Below are positions 12,780 to 23,830 of a DNA stretch of 64,000 nt, in pieces. Position 1 is the stretch's first letter. Each line of letters begins with the position of its first letter. The position numbers and the translations under genes are program-made. The stretch spans positions 2,684,498 to 2,748,497 of the forward strand of contig NC_049981.1 of NCBI RefSeq assembly GCF_000003815.2, given 5' to 3'. Under the pieces are notes generated by a model. That model was not told the DNA's origin. It made no database searches and saw nothing but the letters and a program-made list of their open reading frames with translations. The stretch is from Branchiostoma floridae (Eukaryota; Chordata; Leptocardii; Amphioxiformes; Branchiostomatidae).

Positions 12780-13065
12780 GGTAATGACATGTGACAATCC
12801 CTGCATGGCAGATATATGAAAATATATCAAAGAAGGTTTAGACATTAGAAATTCCCCAAATGATTGTAAAAGCCTCCAATGATTGTAAGAAACTTATCCC
12901 ATACTACAACTCCTGTATTGGTTAGATAAGCCTTAACTTATAGAACTTATAAAGTTAAGAGGTACAAAGTATGGTATCTACATAACTACAGTGCTATAAG
13001 CACTGTAGTTATGTAGATGCCATACTTTGTACCTCGTACAATTGTTGTGCAATAAAGTTATATAC
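12780..13065 (+). mobile_element. LINE 3' end
   Basis: Shares with the minus-strand copy at 15101-15395 the tract GACATGTGACAATCCCTGCA, AAAGAAGGTTTAGACATTAG and the terminal GTACAATTGTTGTGCAATAA. It differs by an internal inverted duplication at 12961-13033. Confidence 0.7.
12961..13033. repeat. 35-bp perfect-type hairpin, 3-nt loop
   Basis: Arms ACATAACTACAGTGCT / AGCACTGTAGTTATGT separated by ATA. The two arms match over 35 bp with one mismatch. Formed by an inverted copy of the LINE 3' UTR. Confidence 0.85.
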
Positions 13066-14705
13066 ATCTTGAGGTGATTTTTTTTGTCTGGAGTCAGATG
13101 CACCTTCGTATTTATTCCAAATCTGGAGTGTGCGTCGATCACGCTATCAGTACGCGTAGTATGCGCAAAGCGATCGCAGAACGCACGGTACTAAATCGTG
13201 ATCTATGTGTGCATTCGTTATACGGTCGCTCATGGTGCGTTGTGTCTGCGCTGTAAGAACGCTATGTACTCGCATTACCGCGATTTCCGCGTATTACTGC
13301 GTGTAAAGCGCAAACATGTAGCGTCTTCATAGCGCAATCGACCGACGTGGGACCACTGTATTGCGCATCCATAACGTTTTGGGCACCAAACTGCGTACGA
13401 ATGATAGTTTTGTGCATGTCCAAAACTATCAGACGAACTGGGCGTATATTTTCGTTTGCCTGCGTACGTGAAACTTTCTAAAGACGATTCAGATGCGATA
13501 GAGGTGCGACTTGTGCGTGCGGCCGCGTATTGAAGAAATTAGTCAAAATGTCGAAAAATGTCAAAACGGAACTCATGCGGCATGAAAATATACGCAGGTG
13601 TAAACCCACCTTAAAACCCCGGTCACAAAGCGCGTACGATTCCTTGCGATTCCTTGCGATGCGCGGTATAAGCGTAGCGCGTCGTAAGTCGGGGGAAAAT
13701 CGGAAGCAATGGTTTAAATATATAAAGCCGTGGTCACAAAGCGCGTAGTGCATCGTACGATGAGATCATAAGAGCGTACCTGCGTCAATCGCAGTAAATC
13801 ATAGTAAATCGGGGAGCGTCCTATGACGAAAAATAGAGCTGAAATGGATTTTGAACATGTTCAAAATTTCGCTATCGTCGTAAGATTTTATTTGCCCCCA
13901 TAGCAGACTTCATTACGGCAAATTTTGTCTACTGATAAGGTTATAGATTTATGAATTGTTAGCATGTTGTGATGGTTTCAGTTTTCCCTGATATTGTCGA
14001 TATTGACGAAAAGGGAAAATATATCATTCGCAACTGCCACAGTCGCAACCAGAGAACAGCGCGCCCCGCACAGGTGATGCAGACAATTGTTTGATCGCTT
14101 CATGCACGTGAGTTTATAATTAGATCAATTCAAATCTCAGCTCTCGTCGGTCTTGGGTCAGTTTACCATAATCGTAATAACCATGGGGACAACTCGAACA
14201 TAAAGGCAGGCTCTATGAGTCGGAAATATATATGATATAATGCTTATGATATGATTTTTGTATGATGGCATCTTTTTGTTGATAGCATATCATGATACGA
14301 TCTTCGAAAGAGCCTGACACGTAGAGCCGGCAAGCAGGCCGAGATAACCATACCGGCACTCACGATTGATTTGAACTTTTCTTGTAATACTCTGTTGTCA
14401 TGACTCATGATCACTCACTCACAACCCGCTTGCTCCTGGGAGCGTAGCGCCTCGACATCTTCTCCAGAAAGACCTGTCCTGGGCAGCCTGCCAGGCAGTG
14501 GGGAGGTCCATGTTCACAGCTGCCAGGTCTGATGTTAGCTGGTGCAGCCTGTTGTCATGGTCTCTTTTAATTTATTTTTACAGTTAAAGATATTATAGGA
14601 AGGTATTCAACAGCTAAGTCCACATTCCCCTGATACTGGGATAAAAACGGACAAGAGGGAAACCGCCTTGCAAAATTTGACATTCTTTATCCGTAAGTTT
14701 GTACA

Positions 14706-15080
14706 TAAGGCCATGTTGATTTGATTATATGGATGACATCCTCTGGGAATCCCAAAAGTGGGCGTGCGAATAGAAAAAAAGGTTGCCTTCATTATGAAAC
14801 CAAAGTGGTCAGGAAGGTCTAACAAATGACTGAACACACAGAATATAGTATACCAAACAATAGATTCTTCCGTTTTGTTCTTCCATATCTTCTTTTGACC
14901 TTTTAAAGTTCTATGACACTAGTATACATTTTCCAATATTTGTTTTTGCAATCCACGGCATGTATCTGCTTATTTTGAAGCTACTTTGTACGATTTAGAC
15001 TATGGCTGAAAACTTTTTTATTTTATTTTGCAAACGACAGAAAATTGATGCGCGCGCGGATGTCATCCATATCATTTGAT
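14706..15080. mobile_element. ATGGATGACATCC-family MITE, near complete
   Basis: Left end AAGGCCATGTTGATTTGATT then ATGGATGACATCC; right end GCGGATGTCATCCATAT. The internal ACCAAACAATAGATTCTTC is shared with 22187-22549. The right terminus is cut by the adjoining LINE fragment region. Confidence 0.7.
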
Positions 15081-15100
15081 TGTAATTTATTTTATCCGGA

Positions 15101-15395
15101 TTATAATAATAATAGCTTTATTGCACAACAATTGTACGGGGTACAAAGTATGGCATCTACATAACTACAGTTCTATAAGTTAACGCTTATCTAACTAATA
15201 CAGAAGTTGTAGTATGGGATAAGTTTCTTACAATCATTGGAGGCTGTTACAATCATTGGAGGAATTTCTAATGTCTAAACCTTCTTTGATATATTTTCCT
15301 ATATCTGTCATGCAGGGATTGTCACATGTCATGATGTATTTAAATTTGCACTTCAGGTCCATTGAGATAAATCCTTGTGTATAAGATGACAACCT
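15101..15395 (-). mobile_element. LINE 3' end
   Basis: On the minus strand: a peptide tract including SMDLKCKFKYIMTCDNPC, then 3' UTR, then GTACAATTGTTGTGCAATAA and a short TTATTATTATAA tail. 5'-truncated. Same family as 12780-13065 and 21122-21514. Confidence 0.7.
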
Positions 15396-16160
15396 TATAC
15401 AATCATATCAACAACGACTGCCCCCCCCCCCCCTGTATATTAAAACATTAGCTAGATGTATACCTTTTTACTGTTTGCACTATGGTCATTAGCTTACGGG
15501 CATGGTTTTACAAATAGAATCATATAAAATCATATTATACTGCATGAAAAGGCCAGATTGAAGAAAAAAACTCAAGTAATATTCATTGACCATACTTTAT
15601 TAACATACTTTTCGTAGTCTGTGCCAACAGAATTTAATAAGACACACGTTACATACGTACAACCCATAGCTGACGCTCATCAAATAATAAAAACTCAATC
15701 TACGAATAATACATGTTTTCTTTCTTCTTTCAACTCCACGCTAAGCCAGATAAACAAAAACAAATTACATATCATACAAATAATATAGATACACGAAAGG
15801 TACATGCAAGTGCTCCTGATTTGAAATACAAGTGAAGGAGAAGTTTCCTGGTTGTTGATTATTTCACTGCGTTCCAAACAGTGAAGTATCAGGTTTGTAT
15901 CAATCTAAGTTTTACTACAATTACGACATATAGCAAACAGTTGATTGCTTCTGCAGTGTTGGAAATGGTAACATTGAATGATCAGCCCCATTTATACATT
16001 TTCCACAGTGTTACCAATATTTAGAATACAGCATATAAGAATAAATAAAGGTTTATACGTATCATATCAGAATAAGGGCTGATACGGATCATATCAGCAA
16101 TAACACTGATACTTAACTGTAGTATAACAATAGCAAACATTACCAACAATAAGAAATTAA

Positions 16161-16390
16161 TGCTAAAATCACATTTGCAAAGCGGGGCCCGGTCGGGCTG
16201 TTTGTGGAAACGAATAAAACTGAAATGTAGTCATGTATATGTGAAAATATACACAAATAATGCCAACGACTACTGAAATCATGATTGTCTTTACGTCTTG
16301 TGTAGTTTGGTGTCTTTTGTCTCAAACCTTTTGTTTCCGGAAGCTACCCGCCCGACCGGGCCCCGATTTGGAAATGTGACGTAGGCCTTA
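16161..16390. mobile_element. GC-ended MITE abutting the receptor stop codon
   Basis: Inverted ends: CGGGGCCCGGTCGGGCTG on the left, CCGACCGGGCCCCGATTTGG on the right. Related copies are at 49415-49610 and 52491-52710. It ends 17 bp before the LRR receptor stop codon, so it occupies the proximal 3' UTR. Confidence 0.75.
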
Positions 16391-16407
16391 GTTCGCTTTC
16401 CTCAAGC

Positions 16408-19400
16408 TTAACTCTTTGGATTTAACTCCGGTCCTCCAGTCACAGTTTCGCCGTTACCAACACGTTGTTCCGAATGTTCTTCTCTCCATTCTCCAATGAT
16501 TTCACCAACGTTTTCTGACGTTCCAGGAATGCTAGCAATGTTTTCTGATGTTCTAGGTATAGTAGCAAAGTCTTCTGACGTTCCAGGCAGGACAGTAAGG
16601 TTTTCTGACGTTTTAGGAAAAGTAGCAACGTTTTCTGACGTTCCAGGTATGGTAGCAACGTTTGGAGACATTCCAGCTAGGACAGTACCGTTTACTGACG
16701 CTCCAGGTATGCTAGTAATAACGTTTTCTGGCGTTCCAGGCATGGTAGTAACGTTTTCTGACGTTCCAGGTAGAACAGTAGTGTTTTCTGACGTTCCAGG
16801 TTGGACAGTAACGTTTTTCGACGTTCCTGGTAGGACAGTAGTGTTTACTGACGCTCCAGATAGGCCAGTACTAACGTTTTCTGGCGTTCCAGGTAGGACA
16901 GTAACGTTTTCTGACGTTCCAGGTAGGACAGTAACGTTTTCTGACGTTCCAGGTAGGACAGCAACGTTTTCTGACGTTCCAGGTAGGACAGTAACGTTTT
17001 CTGACGTTCCAGGTAGGACAGTAACGTTTTCTGACGTTCCAGGTAGGGCAGTAACGTTTTCTGACGTTCCAGGTGGGGCAGTAACGTTTTCTGACGTCGA
17101 GGGCATGCAGGTAATGTCTGCGTCATCTGAATTATCCGTACAGTCTGATAAGCCATAAGCTGTCTGGTCTCCACTGACGCTCTTTGTGACCGACACACTC
17201 TGCATTTTAGAGTCCACAAAAGCGACCGTCTCCGGGCCAGTCTTATACAGTAATGTTTTATCGGTAATGTTCTTTGTTGTAGGTAGATTAACTTCGGCTC
17301 TGGCAGCGTAGAAAGTACAGGATTCTGTGTTTTCGTTTTCACCGTTCTCGTTCGGAAAATCTTGTCCTGAATTAGTTTCAGTCCTAGTGTCATCTTTTAT
17401 TTCACTGTAGGTGTGCCCGGCTGCATTGTACACTTCGTCTTCGTTAATTTGGTTGTACAAATTGTCGCTTGTTTGACAGGAGCTCGCTCCTTGGGTCGTT
17501 GTTTCTGAGGAACCACCCTCATACAATTGGTTACTTTGAACGGTAGATGCAGGAAAGTTTGCTCTGTTTCTTAGCGGATTCTTATGACTTCGGCGTCTTT
17601 TTATGTAGCAAAACAAAGTGATTGCAAAAACGCACATTGCAGCAGCTGAACCTGCCAACACAAGGCCCAATGTTACCTGAAACAGGTAAAAAGTGTTAGA
17701 CATTTTTGTAGTTTCTCCTCTGCTAGGAGTTGTATACGTTTGTGTGACGGAACATAGAGATATTCCTGTGATAGTGTTCACGGTACTATTCAGTGTTCGT
17801 GAGATCGGTTCGGTTACATTAAATGAAGGTACGGAGGTTGTATTTTCCAGTGTGCTCATGATATGGTCGAGATGCGTTGATACGTCAACGAACGCAGTGT
17901 TCGTTTCTACAGTCGAGACGGTGCCATTGACAGCAATGTCCCCCGCAAAGCACGCGCTGTCGCCTGCTTGTTGTACATTACTGGACACGTTGAAGAACGA
18001 AACGTCCCGTTGGTGATGAAAAATGACATGGCAGGCCACAAGAAATGTATGAGAATGTCCTCCGCCGTTGTTACTATTTGTAGCTTCACTTGCAGGTTCC
18101 TCAATTTCTGAGACAACCATTTCCTTTTCCATAGTAGGCACCACTAAGGCGAATGTACCTTTACTATATAATTCAGGACCTGGTTTACCGATCGGTCGTA
18201 AGCTATTCACTCTTAGTTCGCGACCGGGAGCACCTTTGAAGGTCAAGTTTAAGCCACCTGTGTACCAAGCTTCCAAACATCGGGTCGGGTGCAAAGAATC
18301 TCCACTATCCGTTGCTATTATGACGAAAGGAGAGTGCGCTGTAAAATGTCCGGGTCTGTCTTTCTCCGAGAACGGTTTACACCGGTAGTGTGGCGTGGTT
18401 GGGGCGTTTAACAGCTTGCCACGCCAGGTGATGGTGAATCGTTCATCGCTAGCATCATAATAGATATCTAGAACGATGCCAACCATCTCCACTCGCATCC
18501 ACTGCCTAGTTTGGTCTTCACAGTTTTGAAACACAACGTCCCATGTCGTGCTATGGTCCGCGTGCAGCCCGTATGCCATACCGAATATGACTCTGCTCAA
18601 GTTCGGTATAGCTAAGAGCGCTTCCCTGTTCAGACATACTACGCCGTTGCCACTTAGATCCAGAAACTGAAGTTTCTGCAAAGGCTCAAACGCATCGCGT
18701 GGGATCGCCTGGATTTTGTTTTCCCGTAGGATCAATGTGTTTAGTCTAAACAAACCAGTAAACCAGTCACTTTGTACACGTTGCAACGCGTTGCCCTCTA
18801 GGTCTAGTGAGTGCAGGTTGTTCTGATTTTCAAAACACGAGGGCTTCAGGCTAGAAATGTGGTTGTGAGAGAAGGAAAGCTTTTGGAGCAACCCGCCAAT
18901 CGGCGAAACAGCGTACCAGTTTTTAGGGACGTATTCCAACATATTGTGATCTAGATTCAAGTTTCGTAAAGTATAGAAATTACTAAAAGCAAAGTTGTCT
19001 ATCTTCTGTATCCCTGCGTTAACAAGAAAAAGACTTGTTAGGGTCATATCGTGGAGTATTGAAAGTTTTTCCGATGACAGTGTCCCAAACCACTGAATGT
19101 GAAGATCTCTTAGGACGAGTAATTTCACCCGCGGAAAGCACTTCCCTGTTGGCATGTCTACACGATTGTTATGGCATGAGATACACAGCTTTTCATCGTC
19201 ATAAATATTGGGAAATTGGTGCCCGTTAATTTGACTTAGTAGTTTGTCCGCGGACACGCACGAAGTCACCGCTTTCCTTTCGCAAGTAGGAAAACACGAC
19301 TCGGGCGCAGATCGGCCGCACATGGCTGATAGAGCGAGAATGATCAGAAGTCGAATGACGAACTCGTGCTGAAAATTCGACTGCATTTTGAACCAAAAAG

Positions 19401-19449
19401 ACTTGTTATAGATGCCTGGTGGTTGTATTTTGCCTATTGGTCCCGTCAT
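16408..19449 (-). CDS. Intronless LRR transmembrane receptor with ITAM-like tail and 20 decapeptide repeats
   Basis: One 1013-codon frame without introns. Translation may start at Met22 (19386), which begins a signal peptide (RLLIILALSAMCG). A Cys-rich N-cap follows (CFPTCERKAVTSC), then about six leucine-rich repeats (residues ~135-285, LxxLxLxxN pattern). A Cys-containing ectodomain and a Thr/Ser-rich stalk follow, then one membrane span (~590-612) and a basic stop-transfer KRRR. The ~400-residue tail holds Y665 (YNQI) and Y681 (YSEI), spaced as an ITAM (YxxI-x12-YxxI), plus YNAA between them. It ends in twenty ~10-residue PGTSENVTVL-type units. By family knowledge such receptors bind extracellular ligands and signal through tyrosine kinases; ligand and pathway are unknown. 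A MITE begins 17 bp past the stop. No close named homologue was recognised. Confidence 0.88.
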   Translation of the reverse strand: MTGPIGKIQPPGIYNKSFWFKMQSNFQHEFVIRLLIILALSAMCGRSAPESCFPTCERKAVTSCVSADKLLSQINGHQFPNIYDDEKLCISCHNNRVDMPTGKCFPRVKLLVLRDLHIQWFGTLSSEKLSILHDMTLTSLFLVNAGIQKIDNFAFSNFYTLRNLNLDHNMLEYVPKNWYAVSPIGGLLQKLSFSHNHISSLKPSCFENQNNLHSLDLEGNALQRVQSDWFTGLFRLNTLILRENKIQAIPRDAFEPLQKLQFLDLSGNGVVCLNREALLAIPNLSRVIFGMAYGLHADHSTTWDVVFQNCEDQTRQWMRVEMVGIVLDIYYDASDERFTITWRGKLLNAPTTPHYRCKPFSEKDRPGHFTAHSPFVIIATDSGDSLHPTRCLEAWYTGGLNLTFKGAPGRELRVNSLRPIGKPGPELYSKGTFALVVPTMEKEMVVSEIEEPASEATNSNNGGGHSHTFLVACHVIFHHQRDVSFFNVSSNVQQAGDSACFAGDIAVNGTVSTVETNTAFVDVSTHLDHIMSTLENTTSVPSFNVTEPISRTLNSTVNTITGISLCSVTQTYTTPSRGETTKMSNTFYLFQVTLGLVLAGSAAAMCVFAITLFCYIKRRRSHKNPLRNRANFPASTVQSNQLYEGGSSETTTQGASSCQTSDNLYNQINEDEVYNAAGHTYSEIKDDTRTETNSGQDFPNENGENENTESCTFYAARAEVNLPTTKNITDKTLLYKTGPETVAFVDSKMQSVSVTKSVSGDQTAYGLSDCTDNSDDADITCMPSTSENVTAPPGTSENVTALPGTSENVTVLPGTSENVTVLPGTSENVAVLPGTSENVTVLPGTSENVTVLPGTPENVSTGLSGASVNTTVLPGTSKNVTVQPGTSENTTVLPGTSENVTTMPGTPENVITSIPGASVNGTVLAGMSPNVATIPGTSENVATFPKTSENLTVLPGTSEDFATIPRTSENIASIPGTSENVGEIIGEWREEHSEQRVGNGETVTGGPELNPKS
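16490..17100 (-). repeat. 30-bp coding minisatellite in receptor tail
   Basis: About 20 units, mostly 30 bp with a few of 33 bp, each spelling PGTSENVTVL or a variant. Seven units at the 5' side are nearly identical, suggesting recent expansion; the rest have diverged. Many units contain N-x-T/S. Confidence 0.92.
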
Positions 19450-21120
19450 CGGTGCTTACCCTTTGTTTATAGCTGTCGGCTGATTGAGCAGACCTGGCCG
19501 GCTGTACGTACCTCACACTAACCGGGAACTAAAACAATAAAAATATAAAATTGAAAGACGAAGTTCAGTCGAAAATTTGGGTGAGTCCAATTTTTGTGTT
19601 GGATATCACAGTTGAACTAGTTTGATGATGACTTCTACCAACACAGATGAACTTTCAAGTACAGACGTACTTATTTCTTTTGCAAGTAGTTCAACCTCCC
19701 AATTTGTAGAAAGGACTGTAAAATCCAAAGAATTCGATTGTCACTTTAAACAGTTGTTGTTGGTACCTTGGGTGATCTTCAGTTTACAAAGCGTAGTGGC
19801 GAGTTGCAAATGTTTTAGCTACCGTATCCTCAAGGGAAGAATTATTGAAAATCCAGAGGCAAATCCTTCTTGAAAAATATTTTGTAACTCCCCTCTCCCC
19901 TCGTAGCAGGAAAAATACGCCAAGACGCACGATCTCACGTTTAAAACAACCAGGTCTTTTTACCTGACTTCTTGGCGTCGACGTGAATCAGTTCAAGGCC
20001 GTTCCGACTCGGAAGCGATGGCTGGACGCGGCGGGTGAACCTTTCTCCTCTTGCGGCAGGATTTTTGAGGCGTTGCCGCTACTGTAGGTCGATCTGGCAC
20101 AGTCTACAACCGACGTAGCAACTTCGCTCTGTCTCCAAATCTATTGTCGGGTCTATAACTTTTTATGAGACGGTTTGATCAGACTTCTAGAACATGCACA
20201 CGCAGTGACGAACTCTCACTTTCACAATACACTGTGATGAACTGACTCAAAGGAAAGCAAAGCAATGTGTCGCCACGCTAGCTTCAAAACATCGAATTTA
20301 TTGGAAACCACAGACTAATTTGGATGTACTGTATATTGAATGATTAGAACAACTGGTTTCAATCTGTATTTTCCTTTACGGGATTAAATGTTTGGCAGAT
20401 TGAACACCTGGAGGACTTAGAAGATGATGCGCCCCCACGTGGCTACACGTGCATGCAGGGGCCAGCCGATGATGGTAAAGGCCTAGATTGCAATAGATGG
20501 AGGGATCTATTTCGTGGCCTATGCCAAAATTATGGTCTGTAGGCGTCAGTAAGTTGTTCGTCCATCGTGCGTTGATGCGGTCTTGTCGAAGGGTCCGACC
20601 ATGGCTGATGGGCCCAATCCTAACACGGAACTGCAGAACGCAATCAAACGTTGTAATCTCCAAGTATATCCTACGGTGCCATAAGATAGTATCAAAGCTG
20701 GCCAAGGAGTATAGCCGGCTAAGGGAGTCAAACGGGCCCTACGAGGAGTTTGATACTATACATTACGCACCGTGGATCTGGTTGGAGATTGAAACGTTGC
20801 ACTGAAGACCTGGTGCGGTATTAAGTAAGATCAAAAGATCAGATATAGACCCGGGTCTCGATTTTCCTTTTCCGTCATGAGCTGATCGGGAGATGAAAAG
20901 ATTACAAGAACTTCTTTGAAATATAGACTTGTATATTTGTATGGTTGACTTAAGAAAAATCCAGGTAAGCCAGGTACGCTCATCTGGGGACTTATACACC
21001 TGTGGACCGCACGTGCCAGGTAATCCCTTCTTAAAGGTTTCAAAAGAGGAGAATACAAGTAAGCTCATGTGTGTTTAAGTCTGTTTCTGAGGTGGTGCGA
21101 AATCAGTCTTAGGTTTTCAA
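19450..21120. other. Intergenic region, no gene seen
   Basis: Upstream of the LRR receptor; no convincing exon or RNA gene. Around 20660-20770 a diverged palindrome holds GGCCAAGGAGTATAGCCGGC, a word shared with 34840-35150. Confidence 0.4.
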
Positions 21121-21121
21121 T

Positions 21122-21514
21122 AATGATAGAAGAACTATATTGCACGACAATTGTACATGGTTCAATGTATGGCAACGACTATTTCACAAAGTACAAAATA
21201 GATGTATAGAATAGGACTTAACATCATAATTAACATAACGATAAGGGCTAATACAAGTCTTTGATATAGTGTTACATGTACTTAATCGAGTCGGGCTAAA
21301 CATGGGTTTCGGTATTCTTTCTGATAACAAAACAGTCTTTCATATACTTACCTATTTTTGCATTATGGGAGTTGTGGCATCTAAAGATATATACAAATCT
21401 TTCTGTAGCATCGAGTCTCTTAAAATCTGCAGTACTGGATTCGAGAAATGTAAATAGCTCATCACGTAAAATAGCGTATCTAGAGTATTCCATTATAAAG
21501 TGAAATAACATCAC
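21122..21514 (-). pseudogene. LINE 3' end with degenerate RT C-terminus
   Basis: The minus-strand peptide includes EYSRYAILRDELFTFLE and KIGKYMKDCF, resembling the C-terminal tail encoded by the other LINE fragments, and it ends at a GTACAATTGTCGTGCAATA terminus. 5'-truncated. Confidence 0.6.
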
Positions 21515-21677
21515 ATGAATCAGTTCTAGTTCTTATGAAAAGGCATGTATTAATTTTTCTAACTCTCATCACCGCGACATAACTTTATATTCAATATATT
21601 ACGACGCCATGCAGAAGAAAGATAAAGGCCATAGGTCTTTTAGGCCGCATTGGCAGTAAGTTGTCTAGGACATGTTA

Positions 21678-22156
21678 CAGTCAAACCTGTCTATAGCGGC
21701 CACTCAAGGGACTGGGGAAATATGGCCACATAGACAGGCGGCCACTGTAGAGAAAATGTTGATTAATTGACCACGAGCAAGCTACACATGGTTTCAGTTC
21801 CCACTAATCTTTCTCACCAAGTAACATTGTCTCGATCGGTAAATTCACCGACAAAGCACTTTAATGCTCAAGGTATGCATACCTTCTGCTACCGCCAAAA
21901 TGAACCAGACAGGAACTTCAAATCCTCGCAAACTACAATTTCAAACTCGGTGCAGGGTGACATAAGGCTGCAGTATGGTTGCAACAGGCAGTGTTTCTGT
22001 ATCAACGGGACCGGAAATTGTGTGGCCGTGGCCGCGTTGGACAGGTGGCCGCTAAGCCTATTTCTTAATCATTATGAATCCAAGGGACCGACAAAAAGTG
22101 GCCACTGTGGCCAGGTGGCTGCTATGCAAAGGTGGCCGCATATACGGGTTTGACTG
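21678..22156. mobile_element. Non-autonomous Tc1/mariner-type element
   Basis: Ends CAGTCAAACCTGTCTATAG and the inverse ATACGGGTTTGACTG, flanked by TA on each side. 479 bp with no transposase. Subterminal GGCCAC motifs repeat on both sides. Confidence 0.75.
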
Positions 22157-22186
22157 TACATAGAACAACTCCCTCTTTCCACCACA

Positions 22187-22549
22187 TAAGGCCACGTTGA
22201 GTTGATTATATGGATGACATCCTCTCGAAACTCCAAAACTGGTGCGAGCTTGCGAATAAATAAATGCAAGGAATGCACTGAATGCAAGGAACATGGAATA
22301 CCAAACAATAGATTCTTCATTTTAGCGCTTTCACATCTTATTCCTTGATCTTGGAATTGACATTGGCATTTTATGATATAAGTATACTTTTCCTGATATT
22401 TTTGCGCAATCTATGGCATATAGTTGCTCATTTTGCAACTGCTTTGTACGATATAATATATGGTTCAAACTTTTTTTTCTTCTTTGGAAGCGGCCGAAGA
22501 TTGATGCGCGGCCGGATGTCATCCATTTAATCAAATCAACATGGCCTAA
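22187..22549. mobile_element. ATGGATGACATCC-family MITE, complete copy
   Basis: About 363 bp with ~35-bp inverted ends: TAAGGCCACGTTGAGTTGAT plus ATGGATGACATCC on the left; GGATGTCATCCAT plus AATCAACATGGCCTAAG on the right. Best copy in the window and used as reference for the fragments. Confidence 0.8.
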
Positions 22550-22792
22550 GGGTTTTTTACGGAACGATTCATCTTTGCGCATCAAACAGGCGGTGGCAGA
22601 TTAGGTTATGACAGAACCACCGTATAAAGTTAAGTAGTTATATGTCATAATAAATTCCAAGGTCAAAGAAGAGGTGAAAGAATGAATACGAAGACTCTGT
22701 TACGTTAGTATACATAGCCATGTACAATACTTTGTGTGTTTAGTATGTAATTTGTCCAACCATCCTGAGGACTTAGATTTCATAATGAAGCC

Positions 22793-22880
22793 AACGTTTC
22801 GGGGGCCAATTTTTCTCATTCGCACGCTCCGTTTGGGGGTTTCCAGAGGATGTCATCCATATAATCAAGTCAACATGGCC
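22793..22880. mobile_element. Fragment of the ATGGATGACATCC MITE family
   Basis: Carries CATTCGCACGCTCC, AGAGGATGTCATCCATAT and GTCAACATGGCC, the right end of the family. Confidence 0.6.
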
Positions 22881-23574
22881 AAATATGAAGAAAAAATGCA
22901 CAAAGTGTTGCATGTAATACATTACGAATTGTGATTATTTCTCTTTCCTGTGTTTTGTTTTAATGTCTTTGGACTTAGTTTTAAGAAAGGTTAATATAAG
23001 GACTGACTAAGATCATATTTTATTGCATCATTACAATGTATCATGATTGTAAATAGTAGTAAACATACACATACATTAACACACCATATTCCCATCGTAA
23101 TACCTTTATTAGCATGACTATTATCACATTGTGAAACCAAAAAACTTCACTCCAAAGACATACCATTACATAGGAATCATACTGTCCTTTGCGTCACAAA
23201 TCATGTATTAATTGTTTTCCCCTAATGTATGAATGTACGTCATAACCACTAATATTACGTTACAGATAAACGGCTGAAATTGTACCGTTTCTATCTCAGG
23301 AAAATAGGTAGACTATATACTATGGAAGAACCTCACTGACAGGCCAAGGAGTCAGTCCCTGGACTTGGTACTTAGGCTTAGGTCCCAATTGAAAAAGGGA
23401 TTCGGCATTCACCGGGATGAATTTAAGGCTTTGGAGCCCGGCCGGGGGCTGCCATTCTCCTACAGCAGAGTACCGTCAGTCATTTATTCCTGACTGTACT
23501 CTGCTTTCCTTCCCTTTTGCCGGCGGTATTACCCGCCCTACTTATTAGATATTAATGAGCTTGCCCTTATATGG

Positions 23575-23830
23575 GCAGTCAGCCGTTGGGGATCGGGCGT
23601 TGGCATGGTGAGCAAACAAAGTCATGGTAATACGTAACATGATTGGCTGATAGCTTCCCAGCGGCCTTTGCGAGACAGCTTGCGACAAAATGAAGCCCAA
23701 GGAAGGCCTGTTCTCTGATTGGTTGACAGCTTGTTTGTGGCGACAATCATAATACCCGTAGGTAGGGCCTGGGACAGCAGGGCCCCATAAGGTAGTGCCG
23801 TTGGGGACCGGGCGTTAGGAGGATGGGGGC
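23575..23830. repeat. Direct repeat pair
   Basis: AGCCGTTGGGGATCGGGCGTT (minus its first base, at 23582) recurs near 23799 with one change, about 217 bp apart. No gene seen in 22.9-24.3 kb. Confidence 0.4.

Larger units (their letters stand above)
10345..13613. mobile_element. Candidate 3.3-kb element bounded by long inverted repeats
   Basis: Left end AAGGTGGGTTTACACCTGCG (10346 onward) is matched in inverse orientation at 13583-13613. Similarity continues inward for about 90 bp, including an AATACGCGGCCG word on both arms. The interior has LINE remnants but no recognised transposase, so this could also be two separate inverted copies of one MITE end. Confidence 0.45.

Noticed and set aside
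16496..17158. Plus-strand 220-codon repeat frame opposite the receptor tail
   Set aside because: It is the mirror of the 30-bp coding repeat; the minus frame belongs to a 1013-codon gene with clear domains.
17400..17460. ITIM call for the receptor tail
   Set aside because: The residue two before each tyrosine (Asn, His) does not fit the S/I/V/L-x-Y-x-x-I/L/V rule; paired spacing fits an ITAM-like motif better.
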